A DNA stretch of 64,000 bases from JACOMS01 sp051252005 (GTDB lineage: Bacteria; Pseudomonadota; Alphaproteobacteria; Caulobacterales; Maricaulaceae): contig JBPOEZ010000007.1 of assembly GCA_051252005.1 (NCBI GenBank), positions 62,001-126,000 of the forward strand, given 5' to 3'. The translations under genes were made by a program, and so were the position numbers. The notes beneath the pieces are model-generated. The model saw only the letters and a list, made by a program, of their open reading frames with translations. It was not told the DNA's origin and made no database searches. Shown here one piece after another: positions 24,811 through 33,694 of this stretch; the stretch's first letter is position 1; every line of letters starts with the position of its first letter.

Positions 24811-26276
24811 GGCGCTTGAGAAGGAATGCTATCGTCGCTTGACAGACTGTTAGCGATCCACAATCCGGCGGCTAATACAAATGAGGGGAAAATTTGAAGC
24901 ATTAAACGATTCCCACTATCCTGCGCGCCCAAGCGGTACGGGAACTCGCGGAACAAGCCTAAATTGAAGACTAACACAAACAAGCTAATCATAATGCAGG
25001 CTATAAAGTAGCTACCTTTTATTGGGCGGCCAATGACAGCACAGGCGCTAAAAATAACCGCAAGCCCCATCCAAGACCAGCCCCAGAGACCAATACCAGA
25101 GGTCAAATTAAGCGTCCAATGCAAGAGGTTCGCTTTTCCGTGCTCCATATCTGTCGCAAACAAGAAGGCCCCGGCCAAAATAAGAGCAACCGGCATAGCG
25201 ATAACGCCAATGCGTATAAGCTGACGCATAAAGGCGTGAACGGAGAGACCCGCCGCTATGACTGGAGTCATCAATAGTAGGCTTTGAGCGATAGCCGCAT
25301 TCGTACTGAGAATACCCCCCTCTGAACCAGGGTTAAGCGAAGAGAGATATAAGAGCCACACGGACAAGAAGACACAAACGACCATGTAAAAAGCAGTACG
25401 TTTCCAAGGGTTTTTGACGGTAACCGCCGTAAACCCGAGGGCGGTGAAAATCACAAACAAACCCCCTTCAAGGCGGCACATACCCACGGCAATCAAGAAC
25501 AAGCCGAGAGGGATGTACCATCCAGCATCTTCCTCGCGCAAAAACGCCCAATATCCTGCAATCACACATAACACAAACGCCGCCATAGGAAGGTTCGGCA
25601 TTACATAAAATGAATGGAACCAGAACTGCGGTGTGGTGATCACTAAAATAGCGCATGCCGCGGCAATCCCGTGTTTAAAAATATTACGCAAAAGAGTTTG
25701 CGACATAAACGATATTATCGAAGCATAAATAATCGCCATTATAGATGCAGAAAACAACGCTGGAGAAATTGAAACAAAGTCCCGGCCCCATAAGCCAGCG
25801 GCAGAATTACCAAACGGGACCATCGCAGCGTAGCTCGTAATAAACCCTGAGACGGTACTGCCCGTCAGACCCTCTTGTGTAAGGGTAACGTTCCCCGACA
25901 AAACTGCATAAGTGTAGGAGTCATACGTTAAAATAAAATACTTATAATGTGAGGAGAGCAGCGCAATTGCGCCAATTACCAAAACACCCGCCAAAAGGCC
26001 TACCATTAGGTTTCGAGAGACGGCTACTTTTCTGTGGCGACTGGCTAAAACAATGACTGCTAAAAATATGATGAAGCCTATTGCGATGGAAAAGAGACTG
26101 ATCAGAATTTTTAGGCTCAAGAGAAGAAGGGTATAAAGCGCGTAAAGTGCAAAACCCACGGGAAAAGCCATTCCGGCCTTCAGACCGACTGAAACTTTAG
26201 GCACGCATAGATTTAGAAAGAGGAGACCTGCGGCAAAGAAGAACGATCCGTATAAAAATTCAAAGACCCAGATCAT
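24807..26276 (-). CDS. polytopic membrane protein, possible GT-C glycosyltransferase
   Basis: A 489-residue protein with about 12 hydrophobic segments spread over its whole length. The first periplasmic-type loop holds YFILTYDSYTYAVLSG, with an acidic residue and aromatic side chains as in GT-C enzymes (ArnT, PMT, O-antigen glycosyltransferases), followed by PFGNSAAGLWGRDF. No strict family motif was recognised, so the assignment is by topology and neighbourhood (flippase, epimerase, acyltransferase). It overlaps its two neighbours (4 bp with the flippase, 1 bp with the 232-residue protein), so these genes form one unit. Confidence 0.55.
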   Translation of the reverse strand: MIWVFEFLYGSFFFAAGLLFLNLCVPKVSVGLKAGMAFPVGFALYALYTLLLLSLKILISLFSIAIGFIIFLAVIVLASRHRKVAVSRNLMVGLLAGVLVIGAIALLSSHYKYFILTYDSYTYAVLSGNVTLTQEGLTGSTVSGFITSYAAMVPFGNSAAGLWGRDFVSISPALFSASIMAIIYASIISFMSQTLLRNIFKHGIAAACAILVITTPQFWFHSFYVMPNLPMAAFVLCVIAGYWAFLREEDAGWYIPLGLFLIAVGMCRLEGGLFVIFTALGFTAVTVKNPWKRTAFYMVVCVFLSVWLLYLSSLNPGSEGGILSTNAAIAQSLLLMTPVIAAGLSVHAFMRQLIRIGVIAMPVALILAGAFLFATDMEHGKANLLHWTLNLTSGIGLWGWSWMGLAVIFSACAVIGRPIKGSYFIACIMISLFVLVFNLGLFREFPYRLGAQDSGNRLMLQIFPSFVLAAGLWIANSLSSDDSIPSQAP

Positions 26277-26974
26277 TATTTTTCGCCTGCATTTAGGGGC
26301 ATCATATACCAGATGTTTTCATCAGTAGGGTTAGGCAAAACATAGACCGTTTGGCCACTTCCCGCCATTACCCAAAGTTTTTTTCCTGAAGTAAGTTCAA
26401 GCTCGTGTTTTGGCGTCATCGCCGCAGCACGCGCTTGTAAGCTTACTAGGTCCCGCGCATTACCCTGAAAGGCATTGACCGTTTTTGCGCCACCAATGGA
26501 AAAAAGAACAGGCCGCACTGCTGGTGACCGAGACGCCAGAATATAATCTCGCCCCCTAAACTCATCGCGCAGAACGTAATAAGCGTGGCGACCCTCTCGG
26601 ATAGTTTTATTAGGGCTGCCTTCTGAGAGCGAAGACAAAGTATGAGACAGTTTAGAGTCAACCTTATAACTTTGCCGGTCAAGGTGGGCCGAGCCTATCA
26701 GGAGGTTCGTGCCTGTAAAAACTGGCACCAAAATCAAAAGTGCCGGTGCTAATTTTTTTAAAGTAACGTTGGCCGCATTCAACAAAGCACCGCTAACGCC
26801 AGCGCCGACAAAAACAAGCCCGAGAACCAGAATATCTTTTCGATTCCCAGCCCGTGCCAGCCCTACGTCATAATAACGAAGGGCCCAAACGCACATAATC
26901 AAGCCCAGAATGAATAAAATCAAGAAGCCCAACCACCGTAAAAGGGAAAGGGCGCTTGATTGTATAGTATTCAT
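26276..26974 (-). CDS. membrane protein of unknown function in the polysaccharide locus
   Basis: A 232-residue protein with three N-terminal hydrophobic segments (about 10-32, 48-68, 74-94), then a soluble C-terminal half with no recognised motif (SYKVDSKLSHTLSSL, then HAYYVLRDEFRGRDYIL). It could present a periplasmic domain. Its stop overlaps the 489-residue protein start by one base, so the pair may work as partners. No homologue was recognised by eye. Confidence 0.5.
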   Translation of the reverse strand: MNTIQSSALSLLRWLGFLILFILGLIMCVWALRYYDVGLARAGNRKDILVLGLVFVGAGVSGALLNAANVTLKKLAPALLILVPVFTGTNLLIGSAHLDRQSYKVDSKLSHTLSSLSEGSPNKTIREGRHAYYVLRDEFRGRDYILASRSPAVRPVLFSIGGAKTVNAFQGNARDLVSLQARAAAMTPKHELELTSGKKLWVMAGSGQTVYVLPNPTDENIWYMMPLNAGEK

Positions 26975-26985
26975 GGTTCGAGCTC

Positions 26986-27516
26986 TTATTCAGCAGATTT
27001 TAAATGCCCAATAATGTCAGTCCCAGTGGTGACTTCGCCGCTTTCGTTTACGCCAAAGTTAATACCCCACATAGAAAGACGCGCCATATATGGATCGCTA
27101 CCTGACCCTGTATGCGTTTTCATGCGGCGCTCACCAAACTTTTCTGTCGCGGCCTCTTCGAGGCCTGAAGTTGTCCACTTCTGTGTAGCAGGGTCAAAGC
27201 GAATGTCATAAGCCTCACCACACTTCAAAATTCCCAACGGATCAGATGCCCCTTCCCAGCCTGTGTCGTCGAAAGGACAAGAGTCAAACAACACAACCAT
27301 TTTTTCGCCTTCGGCCACACGCTGTGCGTACGCATTTTTCGCCGTTCTTGGCGCAGGCGTCACCTCAGCAGGCAGACTGGTGACAGGGGCCGTTTGATCC
27401 GGCGTTGAAATAGCAACAGACCCGGTATCTTTGTCTTTAGTCATCATATAGGCCGCGCCTAAACCGGCCACTGCAATAATGCCAATTGTTGCAATAAGTT
27501 TTACCTTCGTTCCCAT
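26986..27516 (-). CDS. small anchored protein of unknown function
   Basis: A 176-residue protein starting with a basic stretch and one hydrophobic segment (about 6-25, LIATIGIIAVAGLGAAYMM), followed by a Thr/Pro/Ala-rich linker and a compact domain with two cysteines (LFDSCPFDDTGWEG and GILKCGEAYDIRF). The hydrophobic part may be an uncleaved anchor. It is first in the minus-strand run of the polysaccharide locus, 11 bp before the 232-residue gene. The function is unknown. Confidence 0.5.
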   Translation of the reverse strand: MGTKVKLIATIGIIAVAGLGAAYMMTKDKDTGSVAISTPDQTAPVTSLPAEVTPAPRTAKNAYAQRVAEGEKMVVLFDSCPFDDTGWEGASDPLGILKCGEAYDIRFDPATQKWTTSGLEEAATEKFGERRMKTHTGSGSDPYMARLSMWGINFGVNESGEVTTGTDIIGHLKSAE

Positions 27517-27667
27517 AATACTATCCTTAAATTTTTAGCCAAAATATTGGTTGCGCGCCGTATTTAATGCGGATTGTCCGCAAAATCTCACTCCCTATAT
27601 GCGATTTAGAAAGCATAGCAAAGAGATAAAGTGAGAATAGCTACGGCCAGATTTAACAAAAATTTGT

Positions 27668-29953
27668 CTAAACGGGAATGCCTTCTGCCACGCAAAACTC
27701 TCTGATAATTTCCCGCAAGGATGCATGGCGCGAGTCTATCCCGATCAACGGTTCAATGAGATCTGTGAGTTTTTGAGCCTTGAGTGCGAGGACAGCACTT
27801 TTAACAGGGCCGATACCCGTCACTGGCATGGAGAGCTGATTATACCCTAACGCAATCAATGTTAGAGCCTCCAAAGGACGTCCTGCGATTTCGCCGCAAA
27901 CAGAAACCGGAACATTATTGCGTCGGCAACCCGCCGCTATGAACTGCATGATAGAGAGAAAGGCCGGATGCAGTGGGTCATAACGATCAGAGACTTTTGC
28001 ATTATCGCGGTCAGCGGCAAAAAAGAATTGCATCAAATCATTTGCGCCAACAGAAACAAAGTCTGCATGGTCACATATAGAGTTAATAGACCAGGCTAGC
28101 GAAGGGGTTTCAAGCATGACGCCAACTTCTATCTTATATGGCAAGGCATTTCCAAGCGAAGACGCGCGGCGCACCTCGCGGTCAAACAAAGCTCGCGCTT
28201 CGATGAATTCTTCGACCATTGTCACCATTGGAAACATTAGCTTCAAATGCCGGTCAGCAGCGGCCTCAATCAAAGCCCGTAATTGATACCGCATAAGGCC
28301 CGGTCGGTCGAGGGCGATCCGAATAGCGCGCCAGCCGATAGCCGGATTTTCTTCCGGTTGAGGATTCATATAAGGTAAAATTTTGTCGCCGCCCAAATCC
28401 AGCGTTCGGAACGTTACGGGACGACCCGCCGCCACATCCAAGGCCTTACGATACAGCGCAGTTTGGTCTTTTAGGCGAGGCATAAATTCAGACACCATGA
28501 ACTGAAATTCTGTTCGAAACAGCCCAATACCGTCTGCGCCTGTTTGCTCCAAATGCGGCAAGTCTACTAACAAGCCCGCATTGAGCTGCAATGATATGCG
28601 CTTACCATCTTGCGTCATCGCCGGAAGATCACGAACAGCTTCGTACGCCTTAGCCACCTCACCGCGAATATTCATGCGGAGCTGAACGCCTGCGATCCGA
28701 GACTCGACGGGGCGAATGTGAACCTCGCCCGTTTCGCCGTCTAGCAAAACCGTGTCCCCTGTTTCAATACTATCGAGAACGCCGTCAGCACGCCCAATCA
28801 ACGGGATGCCAATCGCTCGACATATAATGGCCGTATGTCCGGTCGGAGACCCTTCTTCTAGGACGATTCCCACGAGTTTATCACGATCATAATCCAGCAA
28901 TTCTGCGGGGCCCAAGTCGCGCGCAAATATCACCGCATTTTCTGAAATGTTTTTATTTCCAGGGCCAACATTCTCACCAGACAGCGCCCGAATAAGACGG
29001 TTTGCTAGATCCTCAAGATCGTGCAGCCTCGCGCGTAGATACGGGTCCTTCGATTTCATTAAACGCGCACGATGCTCATTACGCACGCGTTCCACCGCAG
29101 CCTCAGATGTCAATCCAGAATGCACGGCTTCGCGAAGCCGCTGTACCCATTTCCGATCATAGGCAAACATACGGTAAGTTTCGTAAATTTCTTTTGAGGC
29201 CCGCGATAGACTAGCCGCCTCGCCGCTCACCATAGCGTCAACTGACGCGCGTAAAACATCGACGCCTTTTTCCAAGCGAATAACTTCCGCCCGAGAATCA
29301 TCCGATAACAAATTAGACGGCGCGACAGGGGGAATATGCAGATAGGCCACCCCAATAACCAGTCCGTCAGCGTAAGCTTTACCAGCAATAGTTTCGGGCT
29401 TCACGGGATTAAGCGTAATGCCTTTTAAGGCGGCTTTCTTCCCGCCAAGCCGCTCATCATCAATGATAATTTCTGCGAGAACCATCGCGACCGTCAGAAG
29501 GTCTTCGACTTCTTCTTCGCTGTAAATGCGCGAGGCCAGACTCTGAACAACCAAGACGCCAAGCGTACGTCCGCCGCGTAAAATCGGCACGCCCAAGAAG
29601 GCCTTATAAGGGTCTTCTCCGGTTTCAGGACGGTAGGAAAACAAAGGGTGAGAGAATGCATCAGCAAGGTTAAGCGGTTTAGCCGTTTGGGCCACATAAC
29701 CGACAAGGCCCACGCCCTTTTTAAGGCGGGTTTTATGGACGGCAGACTTTTTAAGACCTTCCGTCGCAGACAATTCTAAATCTTTGCTGGCTCTCAACAA
29801 ATATATGGAGGCCACATCCGTTTGCATCGCCGCCGTAATCGCCGACGTAAAGTCATCAAGGCGCTCTTGAACAGACTCCGTTCCCGCCATCGCGTCTCGG
29901 ATCGCTCTCATGAGCTTTGGCGGCTTGCCTTGTAGTTTCGGATCTGTACTCAC
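27668..29953 (-). CDS. ptsP: phosphoenolpyruvate-protein phosphotransferase of the nitrogen PTS (EI-Ntr)
   Basis: A 761-residue protein with an N-terminal GAF domain (about residues 15-165, including VASIYLLRAS and LVGYVAQT) and the enzyme I module. The phosphoryl-accepting His is in GSPTGHTAI (about residue 370). The PEP-binding part includes DGIGLFRTEFQF, TFRTLDLGGDK and the C-terminal VCGEIAGRP. It phosphorylates NPr and so EIIA-Ntr, a regulatory chain that senses nitrogen state rather than moving sugar. No ptsO or ptsN is near. The 151-bp gap downstream holds a small stem TGCGGA/TCCGCA at 27568-27582. Confidence 0.93.
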   Translation of the reverse strand: MSTDPKLQGKPPKLMRAIRDAMAGTESVQERLDDFTSAITAAMQTDVASIYLLRASKDLELSATEGLKKSAVHKTRLKKGVGLVGYVAQTAKPLNLADAFSHPLFSYRPETGEDPYKAFLGVPILRGGRTLGVLVVQSLASRIYSEEEVEDLLTVAMVLAEIIIDDERLGGKKAALKGITLNPVKPETIAGKAYADGLVIGVAYLHIPPVAPSNLLSDDSRAEVIRLEKGVDVLRASVDAMVSGEAASLSRASKEIYETYRMFAYDRKWVQRLREAVHSGLTSEAAVERVRNEHRARLMKSKDPYLRARLHDLEDLANRLIRALSGENVGPGNKNISENAVIFARDLGPAELLDYDRDKLVGIVLEEGSPTGHTAIICRAIGIPLIGRADGVLDSIETGDTVLLDGETGEVHIRPVESRIAGVQLRMNIRGEVAKAYEAVRDLPAMTQDGKRISLQLNAGLLVDLPHLEQTGADGIGLFRTEFQFMVSEFMPRLKDQTALYRKALDVAAGRPVTFRTLDLGGDKILPYMNPQPEENPAIGWRAIRIALDRPGLMRYQLRALIEAAADRHLKLMFPMVTMVEEFIEARALFDREVRRASSLGNALPYKIEVGVMLETPSLAWSINSICDHADFVSVGANDLMQFFFAADRDNAKVSDRYDPLHPAFLSIMQFIAAGCRRNNVPVSVCGEIAGRPLEALTLIALGYNQLSMPVTGIGPVKSAVLALKAQKLTDLIEPLIGIDSRHASLREIIREFCVAEGIPV

Positions 29954-30026
29954 AGTTTCACTATACAGGCCTGCCTGCCTTCAACATAGCCTCTAATGTA
30001 ATTGATTACCGTGTTTTCATCTCTAA

Positions 30027-30497
30027 CTAAGAGATTTCTACGATTGCATCAATTTCCACCGCAACGTCTAAAGGCAGGGCGGGAGCCGATACGGCAAAGC
30101 GCGCATGACGGCCTTTATCACCGAAAACGGCAACCATGATATCGGAACACCCATTTATCACCTGCGGGATTTTAGCGCCCGTTGGCAATGTACCGTCTGA
30201 CTGCACAAAGCCGCCGAGTTTAACGACCTGTTTGACTCGCGTCAGATCACCACCGCAGGCGGCTTTCATTTGCGCTATCAAATTTAGAGCCGAAAGCCGC
30301 GCGGCGCGCTGCCCCTCTTCCACGGTTAAATCTTCACCAAGCCGGCCGCATACGATATCGTCCTCAGCTTTGGAAATCTGCCCCGAGATGAAAACGAGGT
30401 TGCCGCTGATCACATAGGGCACATAATTAGCAACTGGCGCGGCCGCTTCCGGGAGTACAATCCCTAACGCTTCGAGTTTTTGTTCAATATCGTTCAT
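30027..30497 (-). CDS. RidA (YjgF/UK114) family protein
   Basis: A 156-residue member of the Rid family, which hydrolyses reactive enamine/imine intermediates from PLP enzymes. The family block GRHARFAVSAPALPLDVAVEIDAI is nearly complete at the C-terminus, and VFISGQISK occurs near the N-terminus. The longer form (about 150 residues) suggests the broader Rid subgroup rather than RidA itself. It is divergent from the nitroreductase gene. Confidence 0.85.
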   Translation of the reverse strand: MNDIEQKLEALGIVLPEAAAPVANYVPYVISGNLVFISGQISKAEDDIVCGRLGEDLTVEEGQRAARLSALNLIAQMKAACGGDLTRVKQVVKLGGFVQSDGTLPTGAKIPQVINGCSDIMVAVFGDKGRHARFAVSAPALPLDVAVEIDAIVEIS

Positions 30498-30568
30498 GAT
30501 GGTCCCTTTACATTTACAGCCGTGCTTTCATTATAGAGTTTAACGAAATACTCAAATGGAATAGCTTC

Positions 30569-31177
30569 ATGAGCAGCTCTGATACGTCCCTTTCTTTACC
30601 ACAGCCTTCCGAGGACGTTTTATCGTTTCTAGAAACGCGGCGCTCAAACTTGGCCAAGCATATGAGCGCGCCAGGACCAAACCCCGAAGAGCTTGAGCGC
30701 ATTCTGAGCATCGGCGCGCGCGTACCGGATCACCGTAAGCTCGCACCTTGGCGGATCATCTTGTTTCAAGACCAAGCCCGCGCTGATATTGGGCAGCACA
30801 TTGGCGCAGCGTTTAAAAAAGAGAACCCTGATATGCCTTTGGATAGAGTATTGTTCGAGGCTGGCCGTTTTCAGCGCGCACCTTTAGTGATCGCCGTCGT
30901 CTCTAGCCCCAAAGACTGCCGCCGCGGTACGCCGCAGTGGGAGCAGGAAATGTCATCAGCGATTGTTTGCTACAATATTTGCCTTGCTGCTCAGGCCAGC
31001 GGCTACGGCGCGCAGTGGCTTACAGAATGGCTTGCCTATGATAGAGAAGTTTTAACAGCAATGGGCCTATCGAAAACAGAACAGATCACGGGCTTTATAT
31101 ACATTGGCACCGTCGCTGACGCGCCCCAAGAGCGTGACAGACCTGACCTTAGCGACCTCGTAAAACCATGGCCGTAA
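30569..31177 (+). CDS. nitroreductase family protein
   Basis: A 202-residue FMN-dependent reductase. The N-terminal LSFLETRRS contains the usual Arg-Arg-Ser FMN-binding site, VPDHRKLAPWRIILF follows, and the C-terminal half has IVCYNICLAAQASGYGAQWLTEW and GFIYIGTV as in the YdjA/RutE-type group. The substrate (nitroaromatic, quinone or enal) is unknown. A strong bidirectional terminator follows at 31326-31365. Confidence 0.85.
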   Translation: MSSSDTSLSLPQPSEDVLSFLETRRSNLAKHMSAPGPNPEELERILSIGARVPDHRKLAPWRIILFQDQARADIGQHIGAAFKKENPDMPLDRVLFEAGRFQRAPLVIAVVSSPKDCRRGTPQWEQEMSSAIVCYNICLAAQASGYGAQWLTEWLAYDREVLTAMGLSKTEQITGFIYIGTVADAPQERDRPDLSDLVKPWP

Positions 31178-31248
31178 GAATAGGTTTACCATTGGGTTCC
31201 CGCGCACAAATAATGTTCATATTGCATTCACCTCATAGAGGATAGTGC

Positions 31249-31311
31249 GTGAAAGTGGCTGATAACATGTTATTAGCCCGAATTTTATGTCTACCATTGC
31301 GCCCCGTGTAG
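31249..31311 (+). CDS. possible 20-residue ORF between nitroreductase and hslO
   Basis: GTG at 31249 has AGAGGA about 8 bp upstream and opens 20 codons ending PLRPV before TAG. The 3' end overlaps a 7-bp inverted repeat (31288-31294 with 31308-31314), and a terminator comes 15 bp later. This is the layout of a leader peptide, but no plus-strand gene follows within the transcript, so it may be chance. Low confidence. Confidence 0.18.
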   Translation: MKVADNMLLARILCLPLRPV

Positions 31312-31325
31312 ACACGAAGTTCGAT

Positions 31326-31365
31326 AAAGGCGGTCTTATCTTTCGATGAGGCCGCCTTTATATTT
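31326..31365. terminator. strong bidirectional terminator between nitroreductase and hslO
   Basis: A 15-bp stem with three G-U pairs in the RNA (31326-31340 with 31345-31359) and a TTTC loop; each stem base is A/U-rich and the core is GGCGG/CCGCC. It is followed by ATATTT on the plus strand and TTTAT on the minus strand. It lies between two convergent genes, so it probably serves both. Confidence 0.75.
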
Positions 31366-31397
31366 CAAGTAAACCTCAAAACCTGAGCCTCTTAAAG

Positions 31398-32294
31398 TTA
31401 GAGCTTCGACAGGTCGAATTTATAATCTGTAGCGCAAAACTCACAGGAGGCTTCGACAATGCCGTCATCGGCCATTTCTTCTAGGGCCGCGACGTCAAAT
31501 GATTTTAGGGTCGTCCGGAGCCGTTCTTCTGAACAAGCACAGCGCGCCTCAACCTCAGACGTCTCAATTACACGCACGCCTGTTTCATGGAACAAGCGGT
31601 AGAGAAGATCACTTTGGGTAACCTCAGGATCAATCAATTCTTCGTCGGTGAGTGTATCAAATAAGGCTTTCGCAGTATGCCAGTTCTCACCCGTTTCGCC
31701 GCGAGCTTTATCTCCGGCAACACGCTGTATAAGAATGCCGCCGCCGCGCCATTTCGGCTCTTCTCCGGGAAGCTGCATTTGTCCGCAAGACAGATGTATA
31801 CGCGTTGGAATTTGTTCGCTTTGCGCAAAGTAATGCTCTGCGCTCTGCGCTAAAGACGCGCCTTCTATGGCCGCAAGACCCTGATATTGGTCCATGTCCG
31901 ACCCTTGATCGATGGTCATAGAAAATGTCCCGCCGCCGAGTAGCGTTTCCGCGCCGGGGTTACGGCTATCCAGCAGAGCCATTTTAAGCTGATCCTCGTC
32001 CCATCTCGCATAGCCTCTTATATGACCGTCCGTGGTACAGTCGGCCATCAACAAAGACACAGCCCCCTCATTTGTGCCGTGGCATTGAATAATCAACCGC
32101 CCTTTAAATTTTAGAGCCTGCGCGACAAGCGCGCTAATCATCATGATTTCGCCGAGCAGTTTCGCTACCGCGTCGGGATAGCGTCCGGCCACAATGGCCT
32201 TATCAAGCGCGTCATCCAAATGCACAGCACGGCCGCGCACTTCTGTGCCCTCTAAATGGAATGTCGTTACAATATTTTCAAATCTTTCAGTCAT
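31398..32294 (-). CDS. hslO: redox-regulated chaperone Hsp33
   Basis: A 298-residue holdase activated by oxidative stress. The zinc-binding C-terminal cysteines are present as CAC (in RCACSEERL) and CEFC (SCEFCATDYKF), spaced as in Hsp33. The N-terminal core carries AQALKFKGRLIIQCHGTNEGAV. The ATG at 32294 (MTERFENI) is taken as the start; a TTG three codons upstream (32303) is an alternative with a weak AAGG nearby. Confidence 0.93.
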   Translation of the reverse strand: MTERFENIVTTFHLEGTEVRGRAVHLDDALDKAIVAGRYPDAVAKLLGEIMMISALVAQALKFKGRLIIQCHGTNEGAVSLLMADCTTDGHIRGYARWDEDQLKMALLDSRNPGAETLLGGGTFSMTIDQGSDMDQYQGLAAIEGASLAQSAEHYFAQSEQIPTRIHLSCGQMQLPGEEPKWRGGGILIQRVAGDKARGETGENWHTAKALFDTLTDEELIDPEVTQSDLLYRLFHETGVRVIETSEVEARCACSEERLRTTLKSFDVAALEEMADDGIVEASCEFCATDYKFDLSKL

Positions 32295-32414
32295 AGGGCG
32301 CAAATGGCCTTTCTAAGGCCGAGTTGCAAGAGGCCAGACAAAGATTGATGCATTACCAAAGCCCTCAATCTCCCCGCACAATAGACGCACAAAAAATTAG
32401 CCTATAATTTTCTC

Positions 32415-32443
32415 TTGGCAGACATAGACTTTTCGCCTATACG
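32415..32443 (+). promoter_or_regulatory. promoter of the tRNA-Met gene
   Basis: TTGGCA (32415-32420), 17-bp spacer, TATACG (32438-32443). The start point would be near 32450, 24 bp before the mature tRNA. The bases after the -10 are GC-rich (CCGCGCC), a discriminator typical of promoters under stringent control. Confidence 0.6.
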
Positions 32444-32473
32444 CCGCGCCTGTACGTTCAAAGTACATGGTAT

Positions 32474-32550
32474 GGTGGGGTAGCTCAGCTGGTTAGAGCG
32501 CAGGACTCATAATCCTGAGGTCGTGAGTTCAAGTCTCACTCTCACTACCA
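32474..32550 (+). tRNA. tRNA-Met (anticodon CAT, elongator type)
   Basis: A 77-nt cloverleaf with encoded CCA. The acceptor arm GGTGGGG (32474-32480) pairs with the 3' strand through several G-U pairs. The D arm holds AGCTCAGCTGGTTAGAGC. The anticodon stem CAGGA/TCCTG brackets CTCATAA with CAT at 32508-32510. The T arm GTGAG/CTCAC holds TTCAAGT. The overall sequence resembles alphaproteobacterial elongator tRNA-Met more than tRNA-Ile2, which also has a CAT anticodon before modification. A T-run follows immediately, acting as part of a terminator. Confidence 0.92.
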
Positions 32551-32616
32551 TTTTTAGTATTGCACTCGGAAATTTCTGCACCTGCAGAAAGTTTGTGACG
32601 CAATCCGTTTATTATA

Positions 32617-33678
32617 ATGTCGCTATACTTTATATTGTCTGGCATTCTTCCACTTGATTTCAAAAGGCGCCATTCTGTGGACTTAACTTACTCTGATGCT
32701 GACAGCTCTCCTTTAAACGGCGGCGCATGGATGCCGGCTAAAATTGATTGGTCGGCACGGTCCGTGAATTTTCGTAAAATTGATCCTGATGCGTTTAGTT
32801 CTGCGCCGTTTCATGATGGACGGCATGAGTTTATGACAGGGTCTCCCAAAACTCTTAATTTTGATGCGCTTATTCAATACGAACAAAGCCGCGAGGCCAT
32901 TCATCCTGATAGGTTTGTTTTGCATCCATCTTTTTGCGGATCAACATTTCTAGCCAAGCTGTTGAGCGTTCACGGTAAAACGAACTGCTACCGCGAACCA
33001 CAAGTTTTGATTGAACTCGCAGACGGTTCGGCTGACCCGCAGGCTCGCGAAGTCAATGCCGCTATTATTCAACAGCTTCGGCAAGCTCCGCAAGAAACAG
33101 CTGCGGCCTTTTGCAAGCCGTCAAACTGGGCGAATGAGTATCTTTTAAAAAGTGGGGCCTTAGACACGGCGCGCCTTGTCATCATAACAATTGATTTGCA
33201 ATCTTTCCTTATCGCCAATCTTCGCGGCGGGAATGATCGAATACGGTATTCTCTGAATTTACTGAACCATATCATGCCCTATGCTCCCCATCACTTAGCG
33301 CACGCTAAAGAAGCGCAAACACTTCTTAGCACCTCGCCCATGGCCGCCACACTGCGACTTATGACTATTCTTCATAAGATACAGTTCGATAGTTTTGAGG
33401 CGACACAAACCCGCACGGACAACAAGGCTAAACTGATTAAACACTCAGATATTAAAACACGGCCCGTCGAAACAGCGTGGGCAGCATCGCAATGGTTAGC
33501 GCTTGGGCTATCCGAAACCGATATTAGCCATCAGTTTAAAACGCATTCCCAGCAGCATGCAAAGTCCCTTAAGCCGCAAACATTTAGCACGGCTAAAGAG
33601 GAAACAGCCAACACGTCCATCCTGACGCAGTTTTCAGATGACATTCAAAAGACTTTGGTCTGGGCCGAAAGCCTATAA
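32617..33678 (+). CDS. sulfotransferase-like P-loop protein
   Basis: A protein of up to 353 residues. The core motif is FVLHPSFCGSTFLAKLLSVHG, a P-loop-like 5'-phosphosulfate-binding site as in sulfotransferases (consensus R/C-S-G-T/S-T), followed by YREPQVLIELAD, which is often seen in this group. The rest is helical with no further motif. A real enzyme is likely, but the acceptor and even sulfotransfer are unproven. The N-terminus is uncertain: an ATG at 32617 lies in a TATAAT-like sequence and has no ribosome site, and a GTG at 32677 or the ATG at 32731 are possible. It starts 67 bp after the tRNA. Confidence 0.6.
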   Translation: MSLYFILSGILPLDFKRRHSVDLTYSDADSSPLNGGAWMPAKIDWSARSVNFRKIDPDAFSSAPFHDGRHEFMTGSPKTLNFDALIQYEQSREAIHPDRFVLHPSFCGSTFLAKLLSVHGKTNCYREPQVLIELADGSADPQAREVNAAIIQQLRQAPQETAAAFCKPSNWANEYLLKSGALDTARLVIITIDLQSFLIANLRGGNDRIRYSLNLLNHIMPYAPHHLAHAKEAQTLLSTSPMAATLRLMTILHKIQFDSFEATQTRTDNKAKLIKHSDIKTRPVETAWAASQWLALGLSETDISHQFKTHSQQHAKSLKPQTFSTAKEETANTSILTQFSDDIQKTLVWAESL

Positions 33679-33694
33679 GGTTGTGCGCGCTCTT

